DNA of 64,000 nt from Hofstenia miamia (GCA_900660155.1 CABFPE010000282.1:441606-505605); one strand, 5' to 3'; shown: positions 28,066-40,708, numbered from the stretch's first letter. Notes: generated by a model not told the origin, from the sequence alone. Numbers and translations are program-made.

Positions 28066-28829
28066 TTCATTGTGTTAAATTTGAGAGTAGCACTAAAGAT
28101 CAAAGTCGCTACTCATTGCAAAAATATGCGATATATACATACTAGTACCTCCTTTTCTACTATGGATTTTTGAAAAATTAGCTGCATAAAGGCATTTGAG
28201 CAAAAATTTACATATTACATAGAGAGAAGTCCGTTTTTCCAAAAATGGATTATGAAAATAGGGGGTACAAAAACACCATTCAAAAAATTCAAGCATGTTT
28301 GTAAAAAAAACATCTCATGTAGGTATGTGTAAAAAATACATGGTGGGCGGTATATAACAAATTGTAGTAAAACAACTGTAATCACAAGTATTTTAAGAAA
28401 GCGGAATACAATTTCCTAATGATTTCCTTTATTACAATACTTAGTCAATTCCATGTTAAAAATATTGTCGAATGGGGTTGTTTTTTATGAAACGAGGTTT
28501 TTTCGTTTTAATTGAACTCGAGATTTAATCTGGTTTTGATTCAACGATTAAATCATGAAACACTATACACCATGTGATGCATCTATGTCCACATTCAAAA
28601 AAATTCTCAATGGGATCCTTGTTCTTAGGCATCTATATCTGAGAGATAACTATGTGACATAGTGTTGTAAACTGTGCAATTAAAATACCTAATATAGTAA
28701 AGAATAGTAATGTTTTTTTCGTTTTAAGACTGTTTTAAACGTTTTATTAGCATTATTTAAGCACATTTTTTGTTTAAAATAGTTAAAGCTTTAGAAACAC
28801 TAATATGCATGCAATTCTAATCTATTTAG
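28066..28829 (+). other. Non-coding, end of CHD1-like intron
   Basis: There is no gene. It ends with a TCTATTTAG acceptor at 28821-28829, directly before the second CHD1-like exon. Confidence 0.5.
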
Positions 28830-28985
28830 GTAAATATTTATCGGCTAGTTACGAAATCATCCGTTGAAGAAGATATAATTGAGCGTGCTAAACAAAAAAT
28901 GGTTCTGGATCACTTGGTCATCCAGCGAATGGACACAAGTGGACGGACAGTTCTTGAAGAAAAACAAAACTTAGATAAAAATCAG
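28830..28985 (+). CDS. CHD1: CHD1/CHD2-type chromatin remodeller, post-helicase exon
   Basis: This is an exon of 52 codons, phase 0 at both ends, with an AG acceptor and a GTTTCT donor. It reads [20 protein letters not shown], then [19 protein letters not shown], and ends in a Lys/Asn/Gln-rich stretch. These are the residues that directly follow helicase motif VI in CHD1/CHD2, so joining it to the exon at 3150-3371 gives an uninterrupted match across the junction (HRIGQTKQ | VNIYRLVTK). In the family the next part is the NPFNKEEL...ILKFGAEELF segment and then the SANT-SLIDE DNA-binding region; neither was found in the remaining 35 kb. Either the gene continues beyond very large introns, or the scaffold is misjoined, or this is a truncated copy. 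Confidence 0.93.
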
Positions 28986-29765
28986 GTTTCTATTTTAAGT
29001 TTATAAAACGATTTCCTTTTGCTTTAAAACCAAATGAGGGATTTCCTATAACGTAGAAAATATACATTTTGTATAAATATATTAGCATAGACGCTTATAT
29101 TGTAGACATAAAATTTGAAGTTCATTATCAATCTTACATGTATTCAAAAGTTAATTGTTTTTTTTCTATATGCGAGTATTTTTTATTTTCATGTTTTATA
29201 AAATTTTAAGCTTTCATTTAAAGATCTTTACACAATATAAGCACTTATCAATTTTTACGCATGCAGACATATTTAATTTGTATAAAGCGCACTGAACGTT
29301 ACAAGTTCAAGAAATATAGTTTGCAAATTAGCGCCAAATTTTGTAAATTTTAACTTCTGCAGAGCTTAAGAGAAATGGCCAAGGTTTCCAGACATTCAAT
29401 TTGAAATTGATTACCAGGCCTAGAATAACTTCACAGTTAATTCCACCAAATAAGTCGCAGTGTTATCTTTCATAACCGACGAGGGAATTTTATATTCTAG
29501 ATGTACATTGGCTAATGCTAAATAACCTATTTCGCTTTTTATAAGTTATTTTTTGAGAGAATTTTCTGAATATCTTTGAAATAAATCAGTAGAAAAAAAT
29601 CACTACTTCCATACAAAAACTCTGCTTCAATTATTAGCGTTGTAAAAAATGCGCTTTTTTTAATTTTATATCATTCGTGGACAAGTTAATAAAATTTATC
29701 TAGTACAATACATCTCATATATGCACTGTTGCAATGGAAAATTATTTTCATAACTATAGCTTTCA
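28986..29765. other. Non-coding stretch after CHD1-like exon
   Basis: No open frame or repeat that I recognise. Confidence 0.4.
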
Positions 29766-30230
29766 TTATTTTAACAAGGATTCAATTCCAGATTCGCAAG
29801 CCTTTCGGAGCTTAGACTTCACATGATCCTTTATTGTGCATACAACATCCCTGTCAATTTTTTCCTAGGCAATATCCCACTGTCCTTTCCAACTGATAAA
29901 AATCATTTGCCTTCCATCGTTTACAATGATCCTCCTGATTTAATAAGCCGAGAAGTTTTCAATTGGTTGAAGTTGGGGAGTGTCCTTTAGATTCATGTCT
30001 GTATCCACATACTGAATCTTGAGTTTTCAAGACAAGTTATGGCAATATTTCCGTCGTGGCACTAAGCCCAATTTGGCCAAAACTAATACTTTTCGTCATT
30101 TTGACACTAATCAATGGCACCGTCGGGACTTTTCACTTGCATCCACTTTACTGCTGGTCGACCTGATCTTTCTAACCTCTCTACATGTCCTTTTTCTTCA
30201 TCCAAATTATCCTGAATTTTTTATCTAAGA
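29766..30230 (-). mobile_element. Tc1/mariner-like transposase C-terminal relic
   Basis: On the minus strand the frame around 29943-30010 reads DTDMNLKDTPQLQPIENFSAY. The PQLxPIExFWA block is the region of the third catalytic acid in many Tc1/mariner-type transposases. It is followed by a helical stretch ending near CTIKDHVKSKLRKACESG, as in the C-terminus of those proteins. The two upstream Asp blocks and the helix-turn-helix are not visible, several stops interrupt the frame, and I found no TA-flanked inverted repeats. It is a dead fragment. Confidence 0.55.
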
Positions 30231-30514
30231 TTTCTTTCCTTGGAATATTGCTCTAACTGCAGTCCTCATGCGCTTGCAAAATTTTTTTATGATAATTGAA
30301 AAATGTAGTGGGAATATTATGTTGTCAAAATATGAAATAGATTGCAATTTGAATATTTCTTAATGCAGTGTGCCCAAATATGTTAGCGTTACCATATGGT
30401 AACGCTAGGATAATTCAGGTTAATACATATTTAGGATAGTGTAAGTAGTAGAAGGACTATTTTCCTAATTGAAATGTCTAATTTTTGATGGTAACCCATT
30501 AGTTTCTTCATGAC
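30231..30514. other. Short spacer with a perfect palindrome
   Basis: No coding signal. It contains the 24-bp perfect inverted repeat listed separately. Confidence 0.4.
30384..30407. repeat. 24-bp perfect palindrome
   Basis: TAGCGTTACCAT is followed immediately by its exact reverse complement, with no spacer. Chance expectation for a 12-bp arm in 64 kb is well below one. Confidence 0.9.
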
Positions 30515-30849
30515 GCAACTTGATATATTTCAGTATACAACCTGACATGATTTAAACCTGTTTAATCCTGATGTCGAAAGATGAAGGGATTTTATAAAAG
30601 CAAAAGCCTCATTTTCATTTAGTTTACGCTGTGTTTCAATGCAAACATCAGTTTGAGGTAGTAACATATTCTAAATAAACAATATGTCTACAAAATTATA
30701 TTTAGATTGCGTTAACTAAAGACGTAATGTATGTGAAAACTACTTTTCCATGTGAACAAAAATTAATACGTTACAACAAAATTTTGACACTTATTTTTGT
30801 GTCCATCTAGAGAATAATGTGCAAATATTACAAAGTTTAAAAATTTTCG

Positions 30850-30865
<16 letters not shown>
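30515..30865. repeat. Inverted duplicate of 44256-44613, left copy
   Basis: Read by eye, about 350 bp here are almost identical to the reverse complement of about 44264-44613. The similarity stops sharply at the GCGTCAT word on one side and runs into a (TA)n tract on the other. The copy includes the terminal P450 codons at 30689-30715. Confidence 0.85.
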
Positions 30866-30899
<34 letters not shown>

Positions 30900-31420
30900 T
30901 AATGACCGAATTTTGAACAAGCGTAGGAAATGTTATCAAAAATAATATGTGCATCATTAAAAGAGAAAGAAACTGTGAATCACAATTGATGATGATGATT
31001 TAAGTTGTTTGCAAAGGATTATCTTGAAATATTTCAAAATTTCCTTTATAAACTGCAGTTTGAAATAATTAATTCCATTTTTTAAGCACAAAGTTGCATA
31101 GTGGAAGTATTTTGCAAACTTTATTGATGTTTTAAATTTTCTAAAAGGTAAAATCTTTAAAATAATTCACTCACTTACAGCAGAAATGATGGCGTAATGC
31201 AATACTTTAGAAACATCTTGTAATGTGTGTTTAAAATGTATTTCTAGTAGCTAATATTTAATAATTCAAAAGCTATTTTATACGTTATTAAATTTGCGAA
31301 TATAAACCATTATAACTCACTGCTGATTTCGTGATTGCTTCAGATGTAGTAACTCTTCGTTAGGGACTCTTAGCCTTAGGATGTCATATATTGTACTGGA
31401 ATGACATTAAAAAGGCTCGT
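30689..31420 (+). pseudogene. Cytochrome P450 relic: last codons and 3' flank of a lost copy
   Basis: At 30689-30715 the sequence codes for YKIIFRLR and a TAA. Genes A, B and C all end YKISFRLR-TAA, and TTTAGATTGCGTTAA is base-identical in all of them. The sequence after the stop (TAACTAAAGACGTAATG) resembles the 3' flank of gene C. Further right, about 31230-31330 resembles the 3' flank of gene B, and about 31370-31410 (CCTTAGGATGTCATAT...) matches the 3' flank of gene C at about 50170. Nothing upstream of 30689 is P450-like. This is the 3' end of a former tandem copy that stood just before gene B and lost its body. Confidence 0.75.
30852..30898. repeat. (TA)n microsatellite
   Basis: The longest TA run in the window (about 23 units), bordering the inverted duplicate. 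Confidence 0.95.
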
Positions 31421-32108
31421 GAATATAAATATAATATGTTTTATTATTTACGTCACTACACCTTTGCCTAATTCTCTGTTGATGATTTCCAAGTTATTAC
31501 TAAAGAGCTCCTAAGATTTGAGGCACGTGCAAAATTACATTTATTCTTAAATTTCTTCAATTTATTTCAATTGCGTAAAAAATCTTTTTCAAAACCATTT
31601 TTTGGCAAAAAATTAATGTTTATGATATTGATATCAAATTTGCCTTTAATAGCAATTGGATTTTGATATTTGGAGCTGTTATAACGCCCTTGTTTTCCAT
31701 ATCTTTAATCCTCATCGAATGTTTCTTTATCAATAATTTCACAAATATATTATTATATTATTGACATGCGCTTGCTCAATATTGATTGACACTGTAATTT
31801 AACTTAATGTACGCCATCTAGGGAACAACGTGCACAATCACTTATAATGGTTTGCACAGTTTTGAAGTTTTGCTTGTTTTAGCAAAGTGCCAAACTTATA
31901 TTATTAAGGCAATGGCAACTTTCGACTATGCCAAATTTACCAACAAATTAGAATGGGAGGAGATTATTCGAGACAAGCGAAATTGGTACATATTTTTTGC
32001 TAGCGCTGGCATTGCCTACCTTGCTTTCAAGATTATTAAGAATAGACGGTACACATTGCCACCAGGTCCAACTCCCCTACCATTGTTCGGAAATCTTCTG
32101 CAACTAAG

Positions 32109-35100
32109 GTGATGGATTTTTACTAATTAAATTAAACGGCTTTTCAAATTGAGAATGAAAATAATAATCAAAAACTGGCATCCACGAGTTGCTTAATCAT
32201 AGATGCCCCATTTAAAATTTATTCCTAGCAAAAGTAGTGACCTATTTTTGTACAATTTGCATTTTTTCTTAAATAAACTAAACTGTTTTTGCAAAACAAC
32301 TGGAAATGTTAAACAATGCAAGAATATATTCAATGTATATTTGATTAAAAATAACACTAATGGTAATTTAGGGACTTTTCAGGCTTATCCATGGGGCAGA
32401 GTTTTGATCCCCACTTTCAGTGAGGATCACATTGACACAATATATATATATGAAAATAATTCGAGCTAAATTTTCTGATGTCAAAATTGAAGTTCTAAGA
32501 AAAACGGCAAATTTAAGATGGTGTAATTTTAAATAATTGAAGAGCTGACCATCCAAATCCCCCACTTAAGTGAAAATCCACCCCATTGTGTTTTCAGGAG
32601 CATCTCTTTTTAAAACTAGAATGTCTAAAACTAGAGGGCATTGCATTATGTGGATTATTTGTAAATTCATTATCATTTTCTTCATCAAACTTAGACTATG
32701 TCTAAAATATCCAGTTAATGCAAACATTTGCATGGCGAATTGATGAAACGTATGCTAAACCTGCTACTTTTCAAGATCACAATCATATTAATAGTCCAAC
32801 GAATGGGATTTTACTTTCTTTACTTACATTGCTTAAAAATACCGCAGTAACTAGTTTTTTAGTGAATTTGTAAATAAAACAATTCCGGGGTCAGATTTTT
32901 TTAAATAGAGGCAAAACAGACAAGTTTATGACGATGAATTTTTATGTCCTACTCAACATGCTGTGTTGTGTACCCAAAAAAATTACAATTTCACACAACA
33001 ATGTTGTGTTGTGGACACAACACACAACAGCAAGCCTGAAAATTTCACAAGAATAGTATGCTCAATTTAAACTCTGTTCACCCCTCAACCATGAATGATA
33101 ATTGTTAGTAAAAAGCACAAATATGGTCGCAAAATCACTTGCAAATGCTTTCACATTTGTTCGATGTACAATTTGCTGCATTTGAAGTAGGTCATACATT
33201 GAAAATCACTATTTTAATGGGACTTCTACGTATAATAAATTTAACAAACCAAACGAAAACCAACTATCACAATAGAATCTGGACAATACAGATTTCAGAA
33301 GTTATACTGAAAAGTGAATGTACTTATTGCAATAAGAAATTCTTCTGAATTTGAAGAGTACTTATTTATACTTAAATATAGAACTATAACCTGTTCGCTA
33401 CATTTGCTTATGACGAGAGACCACAATTATTCCTCAAATCAGATATTTAAGTATCTTTTGCTACATATAAAAGGAGAATATCAATATTAAGCACAGTAAT
33501 TCGTATTCAACAAAATTGGCGCTTACTGTACAAAACTCGTCAGAAATGCAATATTATTATTTTGATTAGATTTGATGAGGCAAAAGAAAAACCAATTCGC
33601 AACCATGTTGAAAAAAATCAAACTTCATTTAGCCATACTACATATATATTAAGTGCAGAGTAGCATATAAATCGAATTTCGAAATTCGAGTCTTCTCTAC
33701 GCACATAGACCTATCAATATCATAATTGTAAAGTCACTGCAAATAATCACCTGTTTTCCAAGTACGAAATAATACATTTTAGCAGTTACATTTGTAATTT
33801 GCTAATATGTGTAATTGATCATTATTGTATATTGACAACGCATTAAGCCATCAATGCTGATGTTATTAAATTACTGAATGGAAGATCTGACAAATTTCAT
33901 TTGAATAATGTGTGAAGGTTGCTTACCAACTTGAAATAGCAACCTAATGAAGTTTAAATATAACTTTTACGAACGACTAGAAAATGATACTAGTAAGGAT
34001 CATTTGATAGACAATAACGCTCAATCCAATGGACTCTGGAGAATTTTTGTAGTAATGTTTTTAAAATAGAAAATTTTATTATTTTTTTCAATTATGCAAA
34101 CATACCCAGCACTATTCAATATTAAATCAACTAAATTAGGGCCGACTCGGCTTGAATTGAAATCTATTAATACTTAATTTTCGAGTTTGGTCGAGTATAC
34201 ACATAGCCCTAACTTAAGCCGACCAATATTACTGAATCGATGATTTTGTTGTATTTGTGAAAAATCCATGTTGAAATTCAATTTAGTTCTCTAAAGTAAA
34301 TATTTGTTGATTCCGAATTATTCTTGAGATCTATAAAAAAAGCAATAGATTCATCTCGACATTTAAGCTTATTAAACTAGAAAGCTGAAGGCATTGAAAT
34401 CATTAAAATTTCACTCGTGTTATAATTGCATACAATCGGCAAGAAGACAGTAAGTGTTTGTACGCAATATCACTTATTTGTTCTGATCATGTGAATCAGC
34501 GTAATGATTACATTTTCATTAAAAATAATTTAAGCAACAATAATATTTTAACTGAGCTTTTGAAAAATTAGTACAATAAATTATGTCATTGCAATTTTGA
34601 AGTAAAATTTCTAACTTGATTTGATATGTATATGTATATGTATGTGAACATGTATATATTTCGTGAAATTCTTAAAAGTTTCCGAAAGTCATATTGCGGT
34701 GTTGCACGCAAATGATTACTCTCCTGATCAGGAGCAGATCTAAAAATTTATATCTTTACGTGATATTTTTTCATTCTATATTTTTTTCTATGCGTTATGC
34801 TAATAATTTTTAAGATCTTTAGTTCGGACTTATTGCTATTTAGCTTAAGTTTCTTTGAATTACGCTTAGAAATACGTAAACTTGTCTACTGTAGAATATT
34901 TTATATTTACACACCAATATTACTACATCTATTGGACTAAAATTAATTGTGCTAAAATTTTGCATTATTTATCAAACTGAATAGTGAATGGACATATTTG
35001 CCATAATTTTGTTTAATGGTTGTAGCATGATAGCAAATATTTAATCAAATTGTTCACGGGCTCGTACTGATATTGTCTCATGCTATTGGTTAACGAGGTC

Positions 35101-36017
35101 ATATCGTAAAAACTCTATTTCTATACCACTATCATTGAGAATCGCTAGAAGACTTTGTTTGAAATCTGGCAAAAGGAAAAGATTAATATATTGATTCAAT
35201 TTTACTGCATTATTTCTATAATTTCAAAGAGAACACTACTTTGATCTGTCAATGGCCAATCTTTAGCATACATTTTTTCCCTAGCACTTATTGTAGTTTC
35301 AAATTTGCCGAATATAGGTAAAGAGAAAAAAGCTGGGGGTTATTTTGTCATGAGGACTGTGTCACTATAGCTTTTTAATTTAAAAATTTGTTCTAATGAA
35401 CTTAAATTTCTACAATGACATATTTCATAAAGAATGATTATTTTATCTAGTCTATAAATCTTTTCATTCGAAAATAACAAGCTACTTGTTGTAGCATAGC
35501 TTTGGTAAAATATTTCTTTTGAATTTAATCACAGTTTATGAAAATATATCAATAATTTCAAGAGTCAATATTCTCAACGAATCAGTACTTGAAGAACTGA
35601 ATCATCTTTGTTGATGATTAAATTTCTATATATGAATGAAATGACATTTTTTAGGCTTGGGATCTAAGCGTCTATTATTAAAACAAGACACTGAAAGGAT
35701 GGATATGATGTAAATCACAAATATTACTAGGTTGCTAACTAAAATGGGCAATTATGTTGTGATAAAATCTGAAGAATTATTGCAAAATATTTAAAATTTC
35801 AGAAATTCTTAAGAAATTACTACAAAATTGATAAGATTGAAAAGAAAAATTAGCAGGTAGTGAGTGACTTCAGAAGTGTCTTCTCTTGGATCATTATTTT
35901 TCAGAATCTGAAAGAGGAAATTTTTGTTTTTTTCAAAATATGCTGAGTTCTTCATCCAACATGGTTATATAGTTGTCCTTGTTCCTCATAACAAACGTCT
36001 TTCGGGAAACAAGACAA
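32109..36017. other. Intron of P450 gene B, mostly unannotated
   Basis: A self-complementary GTGTTGTGT / ACACAACA cluster lies at about 32960-33035. The open frames at 32203-32469 and 33139-33348 look random. No other gene was recognised. Confidence 0.4.
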
Positions 36018-36240
36018 GGTATAAATAGAAGGTGATGCAAAAAGAATACTGGAGAAATACAGAAATAGAAGGTTAATCCTAGAAACAGTCAAAGTCCCGG
36101 TAGTTCTTGGAGCAGCAAGTATAAAAAAAGAAAATGTGGAGGTGTTGCTATTATAGAATAAGGGAGGGCGATAGTAAAGAAGCCAACACTGCTACCTAAG
36201 TATATAAGAAATGCATTATAGAATTTTAATAATGTCGAAT
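36018..36240 (+). mobile_element. Non-LTR reverse transcriptase tail fragment
   Basis: The plus-strand frame around 36018-36165 reads EGDAKRILEKYRNRR, then LILETVKVPVVLGAASIKK. The order 'KxEKYxxLxxEVxxxWxxxxxxVPVVIGALGxIxK' is common close to the C-terminus of reverse transcriptases of several animal non-LTR families. Only this tail is left and a stop follows. It lies directly before the exon 2 acceptor of gene B. Confidence 0.35.
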
Positions 36241-36579
36241 TATTAAAATATTATATTTAGGAACTCCGACAGGCTTTACAAAGTTGCAATTGATTATTCG
36301 AAGACATATAATTCCGAAATAGTTAAGTTGGACTTCGGATTCATGGGCTGTGCTGTGATAATTAACGGTTATGAAACTTTCAAAAAAGCAATGTTAGAAA
36401 ACCTAGATCTCGTTTCAGACAGAGCACTGACATTCACTCTTGATATAGCCACTCGAGGAGGAAAAGACGTAGCATCCTCACAAGTGTCTGAAACGTGGAA
36501 GCAACAAAGAAAACTAGGATATCAAGCCTTTAAAATGATTGCCGAAGGAGATTTAATCTCTAAATTTTGTGCAATTGCG

Positions 36580-36865
36580 GTTGAGCCAACAGATAATCAT
36601 GATGAAGTGGTTTAAAACAATATCAATCTGATGAGCTTGGGAGGCAGTAGACCTTCCAAATTCGCATTGAATGTAGCACGTACACTTTGGAAGACTAATG
36701 GAATTGAAGAGGGCATGGTAAGCCCTAAAAAGGCTGGAAGTCGTTCTGCCCTATCTCCTGAACGATCAGCATTATTTAAGCGTATATTTTCCAAATAAGT
36801 TACTTTGTTATATACTGATAGTCTTTATTAATATGCGGATTGTGAACATGATCATCAAATTTAAG
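36580..36865 (+). other. Foreign insert in P450 gene B with BEN-like domain fragment
   Basis: This segment replaces P450 sequence. After the first stop the frame is open from 36616 to 36798 and reads LGGSRPSKFALNVARTLW, then KTNGIEEGMVSPKKAG, then ALSPERSALFKRIFSK and a stop. BEN domains have this shape: a helix with 'KFAxxLxxxLF', a turn with 'EEL(A)xxS/N', then 'ALDPxRxxxIxxxVF'. BEN domains bind DNA or mediate protein contacts in chromatin and occur in host regulators, some DNA viruses and transposons. The fragment has no start, no donor site and no recognisable element ends. The match is from memory of the fold pattern and could be coincidental. Confidence 0.45.
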
Positions 36866-37618
36866 AAGATCATAATGTCGAGCTATAAGTACCATGAAGA
36901 AACGTATAACAGTAATGAAATCCGGAATATATCTGATGCAATAGTTAAAGTAAGATGTATGAAAAATGATATTGATGAATATCTAGATGACGAATACATA
37001 ATGTTTCTAATTTTCGACATTTTCAGTGCTGGAACAGATACCACAATCGATATCTTAAATTGGATGCTCATTTATGCTGTCAGATACCCAGAGATCCAAA
37101 ACAAAGTCTACTCTGAAATTAAATCAGTTATTCCTTCTGGTGACTATCCAAACTATTTTGATAAAGACCGACTCCCATATTGTGTCGCTTTTATGAATGA
37201 GCTGCTTCGTTTAGCGACGATTGCACCCTTTGCAGTTCCTCATAAACCTAAAATCGATTGCAAACTAACTGGGTATGACATTCCAAAGGAATTTATGGTT
37301 TTTCCAAATTTATATGCAATCCACAGAGATCCAAAATATTGGGAAAACCCTAACGAGTTCATCCCTGAAAGATTTATTGATGAGAGCGGCAATGTTAGTC
37401 ACATACGTGATAGCTACTTTCCCTTTGGTGCTGGAAGACGTGTTTGCTTAGGTGAGAGCATTGCTAGACCACTACTTTTCAATTTCCTTACCAATCTGTT
37501 GTTTACTTTTGAATTTTATGTTCCAGAGGGAAGCCTAATTCCAACTCTCTTTGGAATCGAGAACCAACTAACATATGTTCCAGATGATGACTACAAGATA
37601 TCATTTAGATTGCGTTAA

Positions 37619-40600
37619 CTAAATTTGTACGTGGGGTACTGAAATGTGTGTGAAAGGAACTGTTTCTGAAATATATTTCTACTAGCTATTATTTTATACA
37701 TTATTAAGTTTAAGATTAATGATCACTATAATTCATACCCGACGGATCTAAAATTTACCTCTTAAGCCATTATTAAATACTTTTTGCTTAATAAATCTCA
37801 ACGAATATAGATAAAATAAAAGGATGACCTTAAGCAAATTTTTCTCCTCAAATGAAGTCAAAACTTTGCTTTACATGAAAATTATTTACTATGCTTAAGT
37901 GCCACTTTATGTCAGCCGATTTGTTTTTCAATAATATCATCTTTGATGTGCAGTAAACATAATTTTACAAAAATATAATAATTCTGATTTTACTGAGGAA
38001 CAAGCAGAAGTAAATTCAAATTATTGCCATTCACGATGCAGGAAAAGTTTAAGTACATAAGATCTAAATGTCATCCAGTTTAGACTAAAACATAAAATTG
38101 AGGCATGCAGATACAATCTTAAGAATATTCTAGTACTGATTACCAGTAGTAAGCTCAATTTGAGCTTTTTGCGTAAACATGCAAACAGAGTTAGGTTTTG
38201 AATTACTAAAAAATTTTTGCAGTGACAACTTCAGTATTCGGTAAACTAACTTGTTTTTCAAGACAAGTTAATTCATATATTTCGTTTCGACGCCATTACC
38301 AAAATTTTGATTTTCCCACTTCCATTTGTTTTTATCAATGTTCATTCATTTGAAAGAAGCTAATGCACTTACCTAAATAGCATTTTGAAATAATTTCTGT
38401 GTATAGGAGTGAGTGTACCTAACTCAATGCTTAATCTCCTGAAATACTCGACACAGTGCTATCGGCTATAGCAGCCTGACTCTATGTGGATCTAATTTTA
38501 CACAATGTAGACCATGACATTTCTGGCAAAAAAACCGCTGACAGGGTTGTTGGGACTATATGCACAAATTCATTTATACAGAATTATTATGATGCTAAAA
38601 ACTTGAAAATTGATTTAGAAGAATATCGGCAGACCTAATTTCAAGTTTGGCAAGATGACGCATCAATATGAAATTTACCTGAATTCGTTGAGAAACACAT
38701 GTTATGCAATTTGTGCTAACAATGTTGTCTCAGTCGCTAGAGAATTTAGCAAGCTTTGACTATGCTGTTTTTTTTAAATATCAAATTTAATCTGTTCTAT
38801 TTGGCAAATCAATAGGCCTATAAGTTATCATGAAAAGTTAGATTCAGCTATACAAACAGGGCTTCTATTGGGCCGTCAACGAACATTTAAGACAGCGCAA
38901 AACCTAATAGATGACAAAGATTTGAAATCAATTTTTCTTATTTTATGCATAATATAAACACAAATCTAAATATTGAAAAGTGTATCAGATGTAGGCATTA
39001 GTAAACTAATGTATATTTGAATCAAATGGCATAAAAATTTGAGAAGTTGCATGAAAAACAAATCATTGGAATCCTAATATAATAATAGAACTTACAATAT
39101 TTGGAAACCATAAAATACCATAACGGAATGCTTAATTTAAATTCAAATGAAGTATTTTTCTTTTACCTTTTTAAAGACAATTACATACATTTAAAAAGTT
39201 GCAGTATGAGCAATGTTTTTTGAAATATACATGTTATATACAATTTTTTTTATATTATTGATTACAGTGTGAAATATTTTCCCAAATAAATTACCTTTTA
39301 ATGCCAGGAAAAGCAAAAATACATTTCTCAAGACCCATGTAATATAAGAGAATGAAAATGTTGCTAACCAAAATGATGAATCAAATTTAACTAATTTAAA
39401 TATGATTTAAAGAAGTTGTTTTTTTACTACAGTATGTGATTTGTGGGAGAAAAATTCCCAATCCTTAATTAATTAGGAGTAGGTAGTTTATTTTCATAAG
39501 GATTATTGTAAACAATTATTTCATTTTTTCTCTTGTATATGATACTAGAAATATATGGCAATTTGATTCTATTTTCTGTCATTCTTCTTCTGTTGATTCA
39601 TCAAACTTCATATTTTCCCAGATTTTCATTTTCCACTAAATCATTTTCAAATCAATTGTTTTTGTTTGAAAATAGATCAATCATGATTTTTGGGTCAATC
39701 ATGATTTTTTGTGCCAGTGCTAGATAATCTAGTTTTGAGCTCATGATTTTCCTGGTTCTCTTCTAATAACACTATGCAGGATGCAATTTTTACGAGCATA
39801 GTAATCTAGAGAATTTTTCATGAACAATTCAAAAATCAATCTTATTGTGAAACATTATTTACCATTTTGTCTGTGTGGATCTCATGGTCCTGGCTGTACT
39901 CATTGGTCTTCAGACAAGCTACATAAAATGTGGTTGCCTATTCCGTCACTCAGATTAATATTACATACACAGAGAATAGCCAGGGCGTTCTGACTTTGTG
40001 ATTAGTGAAGGAAATGTGATCTACAACCTACTAGCGAATTTTGAAGCTTTAACTAATGATTAACTAGTCATAGCCAACATCAAACAGTAATTTCCCAAGA
40101 TGTTGGTTAGATCTGGGATCAGAAAGCTCTTGATGGATGCAGTGCATAGGATGCTTTCAGACAAGTAACTGAAAGATTTCTTGGCAACTACAAAGATCAT
40201 TATTATGAAGAATTTGGCAACTCTATAATCAAAAACTATCTTTTTTGATTTTAATTTTCAATTCCCTTTAAATTTAGTAAATGGATTCAGATCATAATAA
40301 AAAAATGATTAGTGTTTAAATTTTTGTTGCTTCTTGTGCACACAATATTAATGTGTATTACGAATAATGCTCAATCTATAGAGAAACGCTTAAGTTTTCG
40401 AGCTACTTAAGCACTCAATATTTTTTTGTTGATTGAGTAATGAAATTTGATATTAAATATAATAGTCATCCAATTATAAATACTTACAAATTTCAAAAAT
40501 AAAAATATCAATTAAATCTCATTCAAAATGATAGGATTCACTAATTTTGGAATCTACAATATTGGAGGCAGTCTTATTCTTATACTCTACATATGTCCTA

Positions 40601-40708
40601 AGCCAGTGGTATAAATGAAACATAAATCAAAATTATAAATGTATCTATGTAGAAATACAAAACTAACATACTGGTATTTTATTATCATTATTCAAAATAT
40701 GCATATAC

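Larger units (their letters stand above)
31912..37618 (+). pseudogene. Cytochrome P450, CYP2-clan (gene B, disrupted)
   Basis: Exon 1 (31912-32108, 197 nt) and the phase-2 intron (32109-36260) match gene A. Exon 2 runs 36261-37618. Exon 1 gives the anchor and LPPGPTPLPLFGNL hinge. Exon 2 is P450-like to about 36579, is then replaced by about 286 bp of foreign sequence with stops, and resumes at about 36866 through the I-helix SAGTDTT, ELLR, NPNEFIPERF and FPFGAGRRVCLGES to the stop at 37616-37618. Relative to gene A about 273 bp (91 codons, the region between the C-helix side and the G-helix) are lost. As written it cannot encode a P450. The remaining parts show no other break, so the damage is recent or an assembly chimera. 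Its intron holds a LINE fragment. The sequence is a mosaic: C-like, then A-like, then C-like. Confidence 0.9.

Noticed and set aside
26792-28145. Two long plus-strand open frames of 379-428 codons
   Set aside because: They are open only because they run through 1000 N; the real codons at their ends show no motif.
30763-30957. Frame with repeated IY residues
   Set aside because: It is the translation of a (TA)n tract; the same holds for 21208-21510, 40639-40833 and 54108-54296.
36612-36794. Minus-strand frame of 60 codons in the insert of gene B
   Set aside because: The plus strand carries the pattern-bearing BEN-like frame; the minus frame has no motif.
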